From Quillaja saponaria (taxonomy: Eukaryota > Streptophyta > Magnoliopsida > Fabales > Quillajaceae): DNA of 64,000 bases. The position numbers were made by a program, and so were the translations under genes. This document shows, piece by piece, positions 35,116-55,700 of the stretch. Location of the stretch: the NCBI GenBank assembly GCA_029379385.1, contig CM055607.1, positions 6,324,001 to 6,388,000 on the forward strand. The letters run 5' to 3'. The notes beneath the pieces were generated by a model. It saw nothing but the letters and a program-made list of their open reading frames with translations, was not told the DNA's origin and searched no databases. Position 1 is the first letter of the stretch, and every line of letters begins with the position of its first letter.

Positions 35116-37919
35116 GTGAAGAAAGACACAAACAGAGACAGATCGCTGAGGGCTAGGCTTCAGATTAGTGGAGGTGGAAGAGAAAGTACTGCAACTGCAA
35201 ATTAGGGTTTTAATTGTAGAGAGAGAAACAATACTAAAATATTTCGAAATGATGCATGTGAGAGAGAGAGGGAGAAACACTTCGTACTTTTTACGGAGAT
35301 CGTAATTTTGATTTTCGACCGGTAAAATAAGCGGTGAGCCATGACATAGTATTTTGTATTAAATGTTAAAAAAGCAAAAAATCAAGATGCACTGTATATT
35401 GCCCAATTCAATTGGTAAGTATCCACCATGATTTCTAATATAACTATTTATTTTTATTATTTTAATTACAACTGTTTATTATTAAATAAAAATAATTATT
35501 TTATTTCAATTATAATTTTAAATTTTCTTTTTACTCCAATCACCTCTCTCTCCAACCTAGACAGACCCCTTTACAAATTAGACACCTCTACAAACACTGT
35601 TGTTTCTCTTAGCATCTCTATCTTTATCTTCATATTTGTACTCTCAAACTTTCAAAATTTCTTTTAATCCACCCCTTGTTCTCAGACGGAAGCCTCAAAT
35701 AAAAAGATTGAAATGAATATCCGCCTCTATTAACTTGCTTCTGTCTAGCTTTCCACCACAAATGAGATCTAGCACTTGCCAACTATAATTTCTTGGGCTT
35801 GTGGGTAAAAATGCTTAATAAATCATATGAAAGGGGTGTTAGTTGTCTTATGCCTTCACATTTATCTGCCAGGGTTGGAATTAGATCTGGTGTGACAGAT
35901 TTGAGATTGTTAAGAACAATGGGAAGGTAAGGCATGATCTTAGCTGGTTAATGGTTCAATTGTGAGTTTAATTTTTATGTGTATGAATTATGAACATAGA
36001 TAAAATTCCCGTTATTCTACCCATAATAAATAGGAAGCAGTAAAGGAGATATAAGGAGGTCAAAGATGAGAATGAAATTTTATATAAAACTATAAGATAA
36101 AACCATAATTACTTAGCGGGTATTTTTAACGCCTACTTGTTAACTAATAAACGTGATTTTTGAAAATTATATAATTTCAAATATAACAGTTTATACATAA
36201 TACAAAATTAAAATTATGATAAACTAAGTAATAAAATAAAACTTAATAAGTGACAAAAATTCTTACTAAATTGTTTTTGCATATATTTATAGTTGACAGG
36301 CAGCCAATTTATATTGTAACATCTAATTTAAAGAAAAATAAAAATTAGACATTTAATAATTCACTTTCAAGAATTGATATACTGAATAGTGCACCAAAAA
36401 TCAAAGGAGTGAAACATAATAAATAACATGTTAGTTCATTATGTTTTATCTGATGTTAAACGTTCTTTTAACTCATATCATGCTGATTATCATCAAATTA
36501 TAATATTTTATTTTAATTTCAGAATATAATTTGAATACTCGATAAAATTATAATTCAATTTATTTAAAAATAATAATTAAAATTCAAGTTGAATTTTTAA
36601 TTAGTAATGCAAATATTTTAGATTGATCTTATTGTAAATGAACTCAATTGTTTCTTTAAGAATTCGAATTTTTTTTAATGACATCCTGCATTTAGATATG
36701 TTTTTTTATAAATAATCGTATTTATCTTCAGAAGAAACCTCCATTTGCATTTCTTCCATTTCTCTCAAAAAAAAATTCTTAACTAGCACCGTTTGAGTGT
36801 TGATGACCCAAAAAGTGGATATGCCTTGGTATTTGAACTTTGATACCCTTATCTACCAAAAAAAAAAAAAAAAACAAACAAACTTTGATACCCTTGAAAT
36901 AGAGCTGGCGGCTGGCCCCCGCCAGCCACCAGACAATGTGTGCATGAGCATGAGAAGAACGGAATAATAAACACAATGAAGTCCCATCCATGTCGGCATG
37001 TCCAAATAATGTTGTTACTTTTTATGGTAAATAAAATCAAGTAAGTGCTTTGTGTCTTGGCACCTCACTAGTTCAAAGCAATTGATACGACTTCACGAGG
37101 AACCTCGGAATCTGTCCAAGTCAAGCTCCAAGAAACAAAGTTTGAATTAAGGATAGATTGTATAGAAGAAGATCTTCAGGATGACAAGCAAAAGTGTGCC
37201 AAATCCCACAGAGTACTTTTGGCTTCCCAAATGAAGATACCAAATATTGATTGAAGAACTGTCTTGGTAACAGATGTGCTGCTTATCTCAAAACAGAATT
37301 GGAGACAAAAAATGTAGACCATGATTCCAAAAGTTGAAACTGCAAATTTTGCACCATTCCTCATTTCTCAATTGCATTTCTTTATCTGTGGGTGCTATTT
37401 AGGACAGCCTGGAAATTTTGAACAAAACTCGAACTCAAGGAAGACAATGAATTAAACTGATATCTAAAAACAGCAATGGGAATCTACCAGTGGGGGTGCT
37501 ATGAAGGATAGCCTGTATCACCATGAACATAAGATGAACCAAAGGAATAGAATGCCTCCTCAAACTGAAATCTAGAAGTACCAATGGATTATCCAACCAA
37601 AAAGGGAAAGAAGTACCAATGGACATATTACCATAGAATTCCTTGTCTTTTTTGACTCTGGAATCAATCAGAAAAGACAGAGCGAGAGAGGTTGGAGATG
37701 GTGGGCCTTACAAAATTTTACTACACTCTGAAATGATTCATGATTGTAAAGTTGTTTGTAAATACATTTTGTAGTCACAAAATGCCTGCAAGAGGTCTTG
37801 TGTACGCTTGAACAGGTTAATATGCAATCTTGAACCTTCAAATACAGAAATTAAAAAGAGAGAGATAAGAAGATATATTAGAAAAAACCTCAAGGCTCAA
37901 GGCTGCCTTATCTATCCAC
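35116..37919. other. Intergenic: NUP1 promoter side to CDPK 3' flank
   Basis: Bases 35116-35290 upstream of the NUP1 ATG contain a GA/CT-rich stretch (GAGAGAGAGAGGGAG near 35260-35274) and probably the NUP1 5' UTR and promoter. The middle is AT-rich with no recognised coding sequence. The GC-rich hairpin at 36905-36932 is listed separately. The last few hundred bases should be the CDPK 3' UTR. Confidence 0.5.
36905..36932. repeat. GC-rich inverted repeat (12-bp arms)
   Basis: CTGGCGGCTGGC at 36905-36916 and GCCAGCCACCAG at 36921-36932 pair over 12 bases with one mismatch around a CCCC loop, inside AT-rich DNA. No T tract or gene end fits a terminator role, and it has no known function. Confidence 0.6.
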
Positions 37920-44000
<6,081 letters not shown>

Positions 44001-46570
44001 ATAGCCTTACACTCACTTCCTTACTAACACTTCCTCGACTCTCAACATTCAGATCTAAGCCTCTGTTTGTGTTGACACAACATATAAGATCTGATCTTCA
44101 AAACTTAAAACTACATATCCAAGTCAAACCCCTTATATACTACCTCAGACTTAGGCAAAAGCAATTCAATTGTCAGCCACTAGAAAGACTAATGAAATTG
44201 GTATCGAAAGGAAGACAAATCTAAAATTAGAAATAAATATGAAATTATTGTAAATCAATCTACTTTGATGTGAACAAAATCATATTGATGTAAAGATGAA
44301 AACTCTTGAAGGTTTTGCACAGAGTAATGTCAAATTAAAATTCTTCAGCAGAGTGCCAACAAAAAGGAGAACCCAAAAGAAGTCAAAACCTCCTCTGATC
44401 AATGATACAATCTAAAACAAGCATTAATGACACTACACTGATAAGAACAAAGTTTCTAAACTTTGAAAAAGTCTACATAGTATAAAGATCTTAAGATTGA
44501 AAAATTCCAACAGGAATAAAGCTACCCAATTGAGTAAAAAGTAGAACAAAAATATTGAAACTATAAAAAGGGATGCTTAAGGAAGTTGTGAAGGAAGAAA
44601 ACCGACCTTCTGTTTACCAGGTGACTTTGAGGATTACTGAAAAACATAGAGAAACGGTGTTTTGATTGTATCTACTGGCTTGGTTTGAATAAACTATTAT
44701 TACTATTTATTGCAGATTTGCAGTATTATATTCACATGGGGACAAGTTCGTGCGAGTAGGTGGCGCTGTTGCGCATACTAAACGCGTTATGGTCGGATAC
44801 GTCAATACCGAGCTTTTTGATGTGGTTGTCCGTAAGCTTGGTGGTTCTGGACTCTTGGACTCCACTTAACCCTGCTTGGTGAAGTTTTCATTTCTTTTGT
44901 TGGTACAACCAGCTTGTTCAGGCTTTACCCAACCAAACCACTATAAAAATAAATTTGTGAAAAAACAAAGATGAAACAAGTAATAATATTCTTCTCTCCA
45001 TCTAAAATAATAAAAAATTATTTATTATTTACTATTCTCAAGACACTTAAATATATAATTTTTACTGTTAAAAATTAAAAATAATAATTTTAAATATTCA
45101 AATATTAATAATTATCTATCTCAATATCTATACTATTATAAAAATGAGAAACCGTTATAGTCACATACTATATAATATACAAGAAAATAAACTTTCTCTC
45201 ATAACTTGATTATTATTAAACATAACCTCCTAACACACAATACAATAATCTCTATACTTTCTCATACTGTATGCTATTTTTCATTATTTTATCAAACTAA
45301 ATTAATTTTAAAAAATAAATTAAGATAAGAAAATTAAAAAGTATATACATAATTCGTACATGCATAAGCTAGAATGTATATATATATATATATTACATTT
45401 TACCAAGTTATTATGATCGGTTAAAATATTAATTCAAAAATTATGAAAAGATGTTTTAACCATTGTTTTTGTTTTATTGGCTCCGAGCAGGTGAAGCAAA
45501 TACTTGTGTTGATACATTTGCTAATTAAGCTACTTTTTAGCTATACATATTTATTTTAGTGATGATCTCTTGACAAATAAGTCTTAAATTCTAAACTAAT
45601 TGGGATCGACTATATGAATCTTCGCATCGATCCGAGACAACATTTTCAGTAATTCTTAGAGCAGACATATCTTTCTCGATGACTGCCCCATGTAAATTTC
45701 GGTCTCCCTTATCCCGTCTAACACCTGGTACCTGTATCAAGTCACTATTCTTAACTACTGTGTCTATTAGCCGATGTTAGATATGTCCAAACCAATATAA
45801 TTTTCATCCCTTATAGTGAAGATTCAAATGGATACTATAACTACTAAACTTCTTAATTGGTCAAATATTTTAATATTTAAAAAAAAAAACTTTTACAATC
45901 TCGAACTAGACTATTCAATATTTCAATACATTTCTAATTTTGGACTTGACTACTTAATATTTCAAATTTTGCTTTAAAAAAAAAAAAACTAAAATAGCTA
46001 AAAGTATATTTTATTATGGGACTATGAAGTTTTAATCAAATTATAAATTATAATAACTGCATATAATTATATAAGAGTATTAGTAATAATCATAATTTAT
46101 TATGTCGGTACTAAGGATATTTTATTTAGGATTAAACAATTTGATAAAGTTGGTAAGGTTTTTTGGCCAAAAAATTCCACATGCAAAACACACCAAGGTA
46201 CTTTTCGCCTCAAAAGTGCTTTAAACAAAATTTGGAAAAAGCAGTTTTGAAAGTTAAAAGTACTAATAGCTTTGCTTGTTTTGCAAGAGATCTGTACAAG
46301 CTGCCCGACAGATTTGAGCAAATATCATTTCCTGCCTCAATCCCAACTACCAACTACAACTTGACAGAAAAGTCCATAAACATAAACAAGCACAACATTC
46401 TAAGAAATAAAAGACAGAAATCAGTTTCTATTGGCAGTTCCTTAAGCATACATTAACAATATATTTTAGGTACAATGGATGGTTCACATCTTTCCAAACG
46501 AGGGGAAGCTGGAATGGCGAGGGGGATTTGCGAATGGCTGAGATTTTTTCTCCAACCCATGCTATTTTCA
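44001..46570. other. Intergenic: CDPK upstream region and repeat-bearing DNA
   Basis: On the minus strand a donor-like CACCTG then GTAAAC near 44620 suggests a CDPK 5' UTR exon around 44622-44700, with an intron before the ATG at 44000. This is not proven. Bases 44720-44850 are noticeably richer in GC. Bases 45000-45450 are AT-rich with a TA repeat near 45380. The LINE remnant is listed separately. Confidence 0.4.
45560..45835 (-). mobile_element. RTE-type LINE 3'-end fragment
   Basis: The plus strand shows the widespread plant repeat phrase AATTGGGATCGACTATATGA, and on the minus strand a decayed Trp-Phe-Gly-His motif (YWFGHI) near 45795-45815. The motif resembles the RWFGHV sequence at the C-terminus of RTE-like LINE polyproteins. 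Frames are broken. The assignment is from memory of the family. Confidence 0.5.
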
Positions 46571-49500
46571 TTAACGCTTGGAACTAGTATTATAAACCCG
46601 GCCAGCAGGGAACGGTATTCTTGCCTCGGTTGCTTGAGTTCTGCCACTACCTAAATATTGGGATTGTTCTCTGTGGGGATCAAATTGTCCAGTAGCGTAA
46701 GGTCTGTTTACCGGAATACTAATATGACCATGAGCATCTGGTAAACCTGTGCCAGAGTAGTGGTTTTTTCCACCTTGCTGATACTGATGCAATATTGACT
46801 GTGATTCCTTGCGTAGAAACTCTTCTCTTCGAGCAGATTGTTGAGCTCGAAGTGCAGATATCTTCTCCTGGAATTTCGTGTTTATCTCAAGTAATTTCTG
46901 ACATGGCAAATTTGTTGAAACATTAGGTTTACGTGGAACATTCAGACATTTGGAAGAAACTTTGCAAGGAGGGACGGATCAAGCCACCCCTAACCCAAAA
47001 TGGAAAGAAAGAAAAACTAATGGACAGCATATACCAGAAAGGAGAAGGAGATATAAAACAAAAACACAGAAGAACTTTAATTGTGGCAAGTTCTAAGTTT
47101 ACATCTTTGTGGACAATAAATATGTGCCATCAAATTATTACGTTTTCATTCTCCTCTCTCTCCCCCTCTCTCTTTTTCTTTCCCGTATAAATTTATAAAC
47201 CTATTTCATATTGAAGTTACATTATAACATTACTAATTATACATAAGAAAAGGTAGCTTTATATAGGGAATTTCATCTTCTCTAATCTGTTTTTTTTTTT
47301 TTTTTTCTTTTTGGGTGGGTGACGTAGGACAAACAATATTCTTAACTCTATCACCAGATTCCACCATCATGCACTCAAACATTGAGGTCTAAAATATAAA
47401 CATAACACAATATTGATCAGTCATGTTTTCTCGAATAAAAGTCTTTTCATAAAAGACTTTGTTATTCAACAAACTGTTCAAGAAATATATTGTGGAGTAT
47501 TAGTCCCCCCCCCCCTCCCCCACCTCAAAGTAAAGGTTGGAAGAACAACATTAATTGTTGTTAAAACAAGGCAAAATGATATCTAATATCCCTAAAGTAT
47601 CACACTTTTATCAATTTCATCCCAAAACTTTAAATACATTTACAATGTCTTCCTCCATGCTGACATTGTTAACATTTTGAATAGAAATTGCTGCTCTAGC
47701 TTAAAATATATATTTTTTTGCCACGTGTTCTAAGATAACAAAAAAGTAATTTTTTTACTCAACACAAGCATGCTCTCTCATTATTATTTTCATCATTTCT
47801 CCCTTTAAATCAAGAAATTACAATTTCTGATGATTAAAATATTTTAAAAAAAGTGAGCAATTTGATAATATTTTTAGATTTTTTTACAGAGAAGAGTGAG
47901 AAATGAACAAGAGAGAGGAAAAGTGCAAAATAAATTTTAGGAATAAAATTGACAAAAACTCATACTTTTAGGATGAAATCGGGTAAAAAAAAAAAAAACC
48001 ATATTTTGGGGACAATTATTTATATATATATTTTTTGCGAACTCAACATACATGTGACACCTAATAAAATATTTGAAGTCACATCAGCATTTTCTGTCCA
48101 TAATATTAACGATGTTAAATGGACTCTTAAAACAATTACCAAGGACTTAGTTCTAGAGTCTCTAGTGAAGGAAAGAACCACAAGTGGGAGAGATTAAGGC
48201 TCCATGTTTTTATTTTTGGAAAACTCCCACTCCTCCCCCAAAAGACAGCGAGCATTGTGTCAAAATATCAGGCTCCATGTTTTTATTTATTACAAATAGT
48301 TAATTAAGTGAATTCAAAAAATTAAATTAGAAATAATAAATCACAAATAAATAATACGCAATATCTGCCTTAAGAAAAATTACTCCATTATGTACTAACC
48401 TCCTTGTGCCTAGAAAATTCTGCATTCTCAGCATCACTTTGTTCCTTGGATAATGTCATGAATTCATCTATAAACTTTTGTTCAAGACCCTCAAAAGTTA
48501 GTGGTGGTGGTGGGTTGTCTTCATACCCAATTTCCATGTCTTGCTCATGAGGCTGGTCTCTAAGATCTTGATTGGCTTGGGTTTTTAAGCTGAGTTTCGG
48601 GTCCAATGTCTGAACCTGATAGTAAGATCTAGTCCCATTGCTCCCTTGAACTGCATTATCAAAAAGGCAATTATATATTTATGTAATATGATTTTTTCTA
48701 ATTTTTGGGTTAGTATAGCACTGCAAGATTTATCAAAAATATTTCACTTTCTGATCACAGCCAACAGTATACATTGAAAGTCTCACTTATTTACCAGAAA
48801 AGGTACTAACACACTCGAAGGAAGTAAGGATACCACCCTTCGTCAGTCCATGACTTACCAAAAAATCTTATCAGAAAAAGGAATGCATCAACAGGAGTCA
48901 GGATATGGTTCCACATAGCCTAGCTGCTTCAAAATCATCTAAGGTTACCTAAGAAAGAAGCTAACATACACACGTACACATATACTGATATACATCAGAT
49001 ATATACAGAACAAATAAAAATACATAGATACAAACATACATACTATTCCCTGATGACTTCTATGTAGTAGGGGCTCTAACATCAAGTTGAATATTAGAGT
49101 GCATAAAAAAGAATACAGGAAGGATGGAACGCTTTGCAATCTATACTTACATTCATTAATAGGAGAACTACATAAACAACCTTGTAGCTGTCACTAACTG
49201 ACATACAACTTCATACGGCTATCCACATTAGGTCTAATGTTGACAGTCTAAAATATCTTCATTTTTTCATAAGACTACAATATCAGTTTCTTCACCTACT
49301 TTATAGAATTGTTACAGATTGATTCATTTGAAGGAAAAAGTTCATTAAATTATCTATCAACTGCTTGGATTTTCACAGGCTTCTTTTGTTGATGCCTTCA
49401 TATTCCTTAGCCTACAGTGAAGTATATAGGCCACTGCTTGCTGTTGCTGAAACCTTCGATTCTATTCGCAAGTCGTAACACTTTACATTAATAACTTTTC

Positions 49501-50475
49501 TTTTAAATGCAGTTTGAGCCCACATATGACCCATAATATCAGGCAGAAAACCTTTGTAGAATGCATGATCAACCACTAATAGGCAGAGAGCTATCATGTA
49601 AGGTTTATAATACATCACTTCCTATATTGAGGTCAAAATTCCAGCTAATGGGCTCACTCAATAATTAGACACACATGTATGGCCCATAATATATTGAATA
49701 CCCAATGCAAATAGTTCACTAATTATCTATCCTAAGGTAATATCCACTATGCAGTAATACCATTATAACATGCAAAACTTTATGTATAACTGCAAAGATA
49801 TTGCCACATTCACAAAGGTTTTTTGTGATTGTAGTTATGAATTATGACAATGAAATTTAAACAAGAACAGTGTACACAATACATAACAAAATACTATATT
49901 GTGATCACATGCCCATTGCTAGCACTCATTTAAGTCTTGCAATATTCTAAACCTGTTTGTAAAATTGAGATAAACAACATTCTCATTTTAGTATATATGC
50001 TCAATACATCATCTAAAGGCACAACAATGCAGTACCTTATTGCATTGGTCACATTAATATGTAGGAGTTCTAAAAAATTGTGTAATATCCACACATCTGC
50101 AATAATTTTACGAATTGATTCTTGAAAACAAGCACAATCAACTTGAAAATATAATTTTAAAATTGAATGCATGGATTTGCATTAAGAACAATAAAACAGC
50201 AAAATCTCGACATGGCTTTGATGGTTCAAAGACAATAACTTGCCTTCATTAAATGCATGAGATGACTTTCGATTGGATACATTTGGTGCACATCTATCCA
50301 ATTGCAGTTGCCCCTCTATGCTTAAAGTCTTATTCTCAGCAGAAAATGAGTCTGGATGTCCTGGAAGATTATTTGGTCCAGCATAACTCTGCACATTCTG
50401 TGCAGGCATATGCTGCATGTGGGGTGTAATATACGGATTGAAGCGAGAATCAGCATAGTAAGCTTGTTGATTCAT
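46571..50475 (-). CDS. Uncharacterised plant protein with a coiled coil
   Basis: Three exons join in phase: 50244-50475, 48400-48650 and 46571-46897, encoding about 269 residues. I do not recognise a named family. The N-terminal part is polar and rich in Gln, Asn, Pro and His (NPYITPHMQHMPAQN). The middle has an acidic segment (MEIGYEDNPPPP). It is followed by a highly charged stretch predicted as a coiled coil (FEGLEQKFIDEFMTLSKEQS through KFQEKISALRAQQSARREEF, residues about 135-200). The tail is rich in Gly, Tyr and Gln. The first intron has a GC donor (GAAG then GCAAGT), and its use restores the frame into VQGSNG. The ATG at 50473-50475 is the first plausible start. Non-coding 5' exons are likely further upstream, where a donor-like GTATGA occurs near 51678. 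No membrane segment or catalytic motif was seen. Confidence 0.75.
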
Positions 50476-52705
50476 TCTCTCAGCTCTACTAGACAAATTG
50501 TTATTCCCGCTTAACAACATAATATACTCAAACAATAACAGCAAAATTAGGGAAGTACCAGAACAAGTCATGCTAGGACAGAAAAGCGGAGGGAGTCAGA
50601 TCAGGCACACGTCAAAATCAAAACAGAATTACAGACAAAAATTCTAAATGTATTCATTGTAGTGCTACAGGTATCAGCTTCATACTAAAAGGCAAAAGCT
50701 CAAACAAAAGTCGACAAAACAACTAAAAAGTAATAAAAACCCAAAAAATGACTGTTTATAATGGTTTTCATCTCAGACATATATACAAAAAAGATTAATA
50801 TGACTAATATACACTGATACATATATAAATTTGATAATAGATTAAGTATAAATCATAAAAGACACATTTTAACATACAAAAGCTAATGAAGCCAGGAGCC
50901 AAACCTAGCTAAGCCCAGATTGTTGAGGTAAAAGCTCATCTGCTCACGTCAGTATTCAGCATGACCAACCGAAGCCATTTCCATTCTAGAGACGAAAAAC
51001 TAATTAGTATCAAATAATCACCTGGACAGCCTAACTAATGCGACAATGATATGATAATTACCAGAACAGAAAATATAGGAGCAGATAAGCAACAGGAAAT
51101 CCATAGTTTGTACACCATGTAACAATAGAGAACAAAAAAATGAAATATTTAAATGTCGTTCAACAAATTCCAAAACTAACCAGGATCATTTTCGCAGATA
51201 AGGTAGCGCCAGCTACTAAGCACTGATCTTAAGGCAGGCCGTAATCATTTTTTCTTCAGCAATTATGAGGTAATAAGCAACTGGAATGTTAGTTGCTCCC
51301 TTAGGCATTCTTTCAAACCAATGCAGGAAATAGAAGACGAGATTTATTCTTACTCCTCAAATAATGCAATTATTTTTCCATTAGCTAAAAAATTATCATC
51401 GTCATATAACTGAAAGTACAATTTTTCTCTCCTTATCCTCAATTTTCTGAGTACCCAAACATAGGACAAAGCAAACTGGCTCATGCAGCTGACCAAATCC
51501 AATAGAAATTCAAAAATGAAAACTTCCATAAACTAGAAGAAAAAACTACATCAAGAAAATCCTATCAATTTTAGCCAACCCCAAAGAGATAACATTGGGA
51601 AAATTGCCATGAGATATATAAATAAGAAAAGGAAAGGAGAAAAAGATTCAAGACAGTTATGGTGTGCCTGGATCATACCGATTCTCTTGTAACTCGGAGT
51701 AGTAGATTGATAGAGCATGAATGGAATCGTTTTGTGAATCGCTCTTTTTCTCCAGGTGTGTGTAAAGTGTGTATGCGTGAGACTAACTTCTTTACTTGGG
51801 TAAAGTCTGTAAATTTGTACTTTTTTTTTGCTAGTTTTTCTTTATTATTTATAAATTGCGTTGGAATCAAATTTTACAAGTCCTCTTAAGTAAACTATAT
51901 CTAAATGCTTAATTATTCTTGAAACTCAATGGAAACGGATTTGGGATTTTGAAAACTTGACAAAGATAATCTTTTATTTCATTTGGTTGTGTTTGCTTCA
52001 AAATGTTTTCATAAACTTTTCAAAAGTTAGTGAAATTTGCAAAAACAAAATTAGAACTACGTTGATTGCACACTAGTGTAATGCTTTATATAAAAAATGA
52101 GTTTAATTTGATATTGTTTCAAGAACTTGTTCGACCATCTTCAATCGAGGTTTATGAGGATGGAGAGATCGCTTCCATTGTGTAACTCTTAGCAAAAGTG
52201 ACATCAATATAATTTAAAAAAATAATAATATAAAGTTGCTAATATGGGCATCAATTTTGATGAGTTTGCTTAATTTGGCTTCCACTTGGAGTTAGAAAGA
52301 CCATGGTCATAGTATAATAGTATGATACAGAGAGAGAAGGGGAGTATATTAAAATAAGATAATGTACAAGTCAAGGACAGTTAGGACTTGCAAATAACTA
52401 AATATCCATACAAACAAGTCATCCACCACAGACGGATGGTTGTTCAAAACATAAGCTGCTCCAAACTAGAAGGGATTACTTGAACAAAACTGCTCAAAAC
52501 AGTAAATGGAAATAAGCAGTGTATAATTTGTGGAGATTCATAGCATCACTATAACAGATTTTAAGAAGTTGATTATGGTTAGAATTAAATATCACCAGTA
52601 CAACTATTTTGGAGGCAATTATGATCAAACTTTTTGCACCAACCATGGCTGGCCTAGAAATCGAAATTTTGACACATAATTTCAGATATACGAGCTCAAC
52701 AATAA
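50476..52705. other. Intergenic: 5' flank of the coiled-coil gene, 3' flank of the nucleotidase
   Basis: Bases 50476-51760 probably contain 5' UTR exons and introns of the coiled-coil protein gene, but exon borders could not be fixed. The remainder is AT-rich and includes the 3' UTR of the nucleotidase. I saw no other coding sequence. Confidence 0.4.
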
Positions 52706-55700
52706 TCATTTCCAGTTAAGCAAAACAGCAGGAGACAGCAGAAGATTGAAGAATATTGTGGTGTAGTTCTATCACTCCCCAGTGGAACACAGTTGAGAGA
52801 TGAGCTTAACGACTCCCCACATGGGTGCATCATTCTGCAAGAAAAACAATTGAAGGTCAAATTAGCAACTCTTTCTTCCTACTGTCTTCGTCTAAATTAT
52901 ACATTTGTAGTACAACAACATACATTTACTCAGTAAAAAGCATCAAACTATAAACTGAAACAAGGACAAGGAGAAACAAAGAATATAGTCATTACTAGAC
53001 GCGGTCATCTATTTGAATACACAGTATTTTACATTTCATATTTTTCTTCGCTTAAATTGGATTTAACAAAAACATTCCTAATAAACATGGAGCTAGTACA
53101 GGAGGTTAACAATGTCAAAATTACTCTCGAGGAACAAAAAAGGACATTAGAAATGTCAAAGATGTTTGGTACTAATGTAATCAGCTTACCAGGTAAACAA
53201 TATCGAAGGCATTCCGATAGTTATCAAGAGAGTTCTCAACGTTGTCATTCCTGAAACAGCAATTCGATATGGCTCAGTAGCTGTATTAATTTCTAAATTT
53301 CTAGCTACATCATACTTTTCTTTTGTGTGCTATGGGAGGTTGTCCGTTGCCCTCACCCCAGAATCCTTTTATCATGTACTGAAACTAGATTCAGATATGT
53401 TGATTAATCGAACTACGTTTGCATGTGTAGAATTATTTGTAATTTATTATATGAAGGAAAAATAAAGAAGAACTTATTTCCCCTTCTTTGTTTACTTATT
53501 TTTTATTAATAAATTATAAAATCAATGCAATATTTTACGTACTCAATTACAATTCATTTATAGAATAAATTATACTCCCTCCCTTAAGCAGCTTCTGCAT
53601 TCTCATATGTAGATATTTTAAATTGAAGTAAGGAAATTTAGTAAAAACAGTAACACAAGTGAATTTTCAACAGATTTGTGGGTTAAAACAAGTTAAGAAG
53701 TGCGCCATTAGTTCAAATTCCAATATATAGCAGCTAACGTTCTTTATCAACTAATAATTTATATAAATCTTTCATGTAAAACAAAATTATATACAAAATT
53801 GGTATATAGTGAACAAGCAACAAAGTTGCACACTTCTTAACACAAAAAACTATTAACAGTTCAACTATAAAAGTATTGACAAAAAATTCAAGTCCAATCC
53901 CAAAACTTAGGCTTTGCTTGCTCTACTCAAACTTTTATTTTGATTTTTTCTATCCATTTGTGTGATACTGGCAGGCAGAAAACTTATGTTGCCAGACAAC
54001 ATGGAATATATGAGTTGAACACTTAATTAACATCAGACACTACTCTTTGAACAGGACTATGCAAACAATTTTTGGTATATTAGAAGGGCACAGGGGAAGG
54101 AGGGGCGCTTATTTGCAGTAATAAAAATGGAATGAAAAACAATTTCTAACATCCCAAGTATTCAAAGAAAGTTCAAACATACAAGAGCAGAGAACCCAGA
54201 TCTAAAACTATGCTTTGCAAAAGGCACCAGGTTAAAATCCATGGTAAAAGACCCATTAAAAGTTCATGAAGATAGATCAGTGTTGGTATCAGTTTCACAT
54301 CATACATTGCTTCACCAGTGAGTTTATATTAAATGGATTAAAAATTGAGTAGTTAATATTGAATTGATGACCATTCATTTACCAAAAGAAACCATTGCTT
54401 CCAGATGTTCATTCTGAACTGGAATATTTTTTCCCTAAAGGCTTTTGCTCCTACTTTTGGAAACTAAATTTATCACAGATAGAGTCACTAGAACAATAAG
54501 TTTCCTTTCATAAAATATCTGAGCTACCTTCCACAACTTATCCAGGATGGAACACGTGAAGTACAATGATCAGGAAAAAAAAGTTTTACTTACAGAAATC
54601 CCACTGATACTCGAGTCTCGTAATTCAAGCCATCAGACATACCCAAGTCCCCAATGTGATCACCAAGAAGCAGAACATTGATTCTATTTTTGACTGAGGC
54701 AATATCAGTAGTTGGCCCATCAATATCACCCAATTGTTCATGAAGAGGAGCAGCCATATCAATAGCATGCTCATTTTTGTTTAGGCTATGAATCAACTTT
54801 CCTGTAGGCAGGGTGAAAAACAGAATAAGCTTATAATTTGAGCAGTTACTAAGGTCAAGACTCAAGAAATGTAAGTTTCATTACAAATATTCAGTGCTAT
54901 GATATGGAGTCACTGCATTAGAAAAGCTTGTATTAAACTCAGCCATTAATGGAGACAGTACCTCCCTCCCGATATCTGGATAGAGCCACTCACATGCTAA
55001 AAAGTTAATTGGATACATTTATCTTTTTAAGTTTCAATATCTACTACGATTCTAAAGAACCACAGGTTGAAGATATTAAGGAGAAAATAGCTCTGTTCGA
55101 GATTCCTGAGAAGAAAAGGAATGTCTTTATACTAATGTACTTTTTCAGGAGACTGGATATTTATGTCTATAACAAGTGTCCGGCACAAAGGACTCCCTGC
55201 TGCAAACAATTACTTCAGATGATAAGGCTGGTGTTTTCCCTTTTCATTTGATGAGTATAGAAGGAGGAGTTCTTTTGCTTAAGTTGAAAACAGGCAAAAT
55301 CAATGGAATCTCTGTATCACAAAAAACATTAATCTAGATGACTAGTGAAATCAATCACAATCCAGTCACTGCCTACTATTTGTCACTGGTAAAATGAGTG
55401 ACAAATTTAGTTGGTGTTTCCATGTAAAAATAGACACTGGAGATTTCAGCATCTTATGTGACATATGCAAGGCATGATGGTTTGAGTCCTACATGGCTCT
55501 GAAGTTCCTGTTGTTACATTTTCAAGGTTTTTCAGGTCTTTGGGTATTGGTTAGAGGAGTTTTCTTCTTAATTCTCCTATCTTCTCTTACATAGAATAAT
55601 TACAATGCACAAATATAAACAAATTTTTAAACAGGTTTTACAAGTCGCTATATTATCCCAGAGGCCAGAAACTTTCCCACATAAAGCAATTGTCTCAGTC

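Noticed and set aside
37176..37626. Minus-strand frames downstream of the CDPK stop
   Set aside because: They are short, have no motifs and fall where a 3' UTR is expected.
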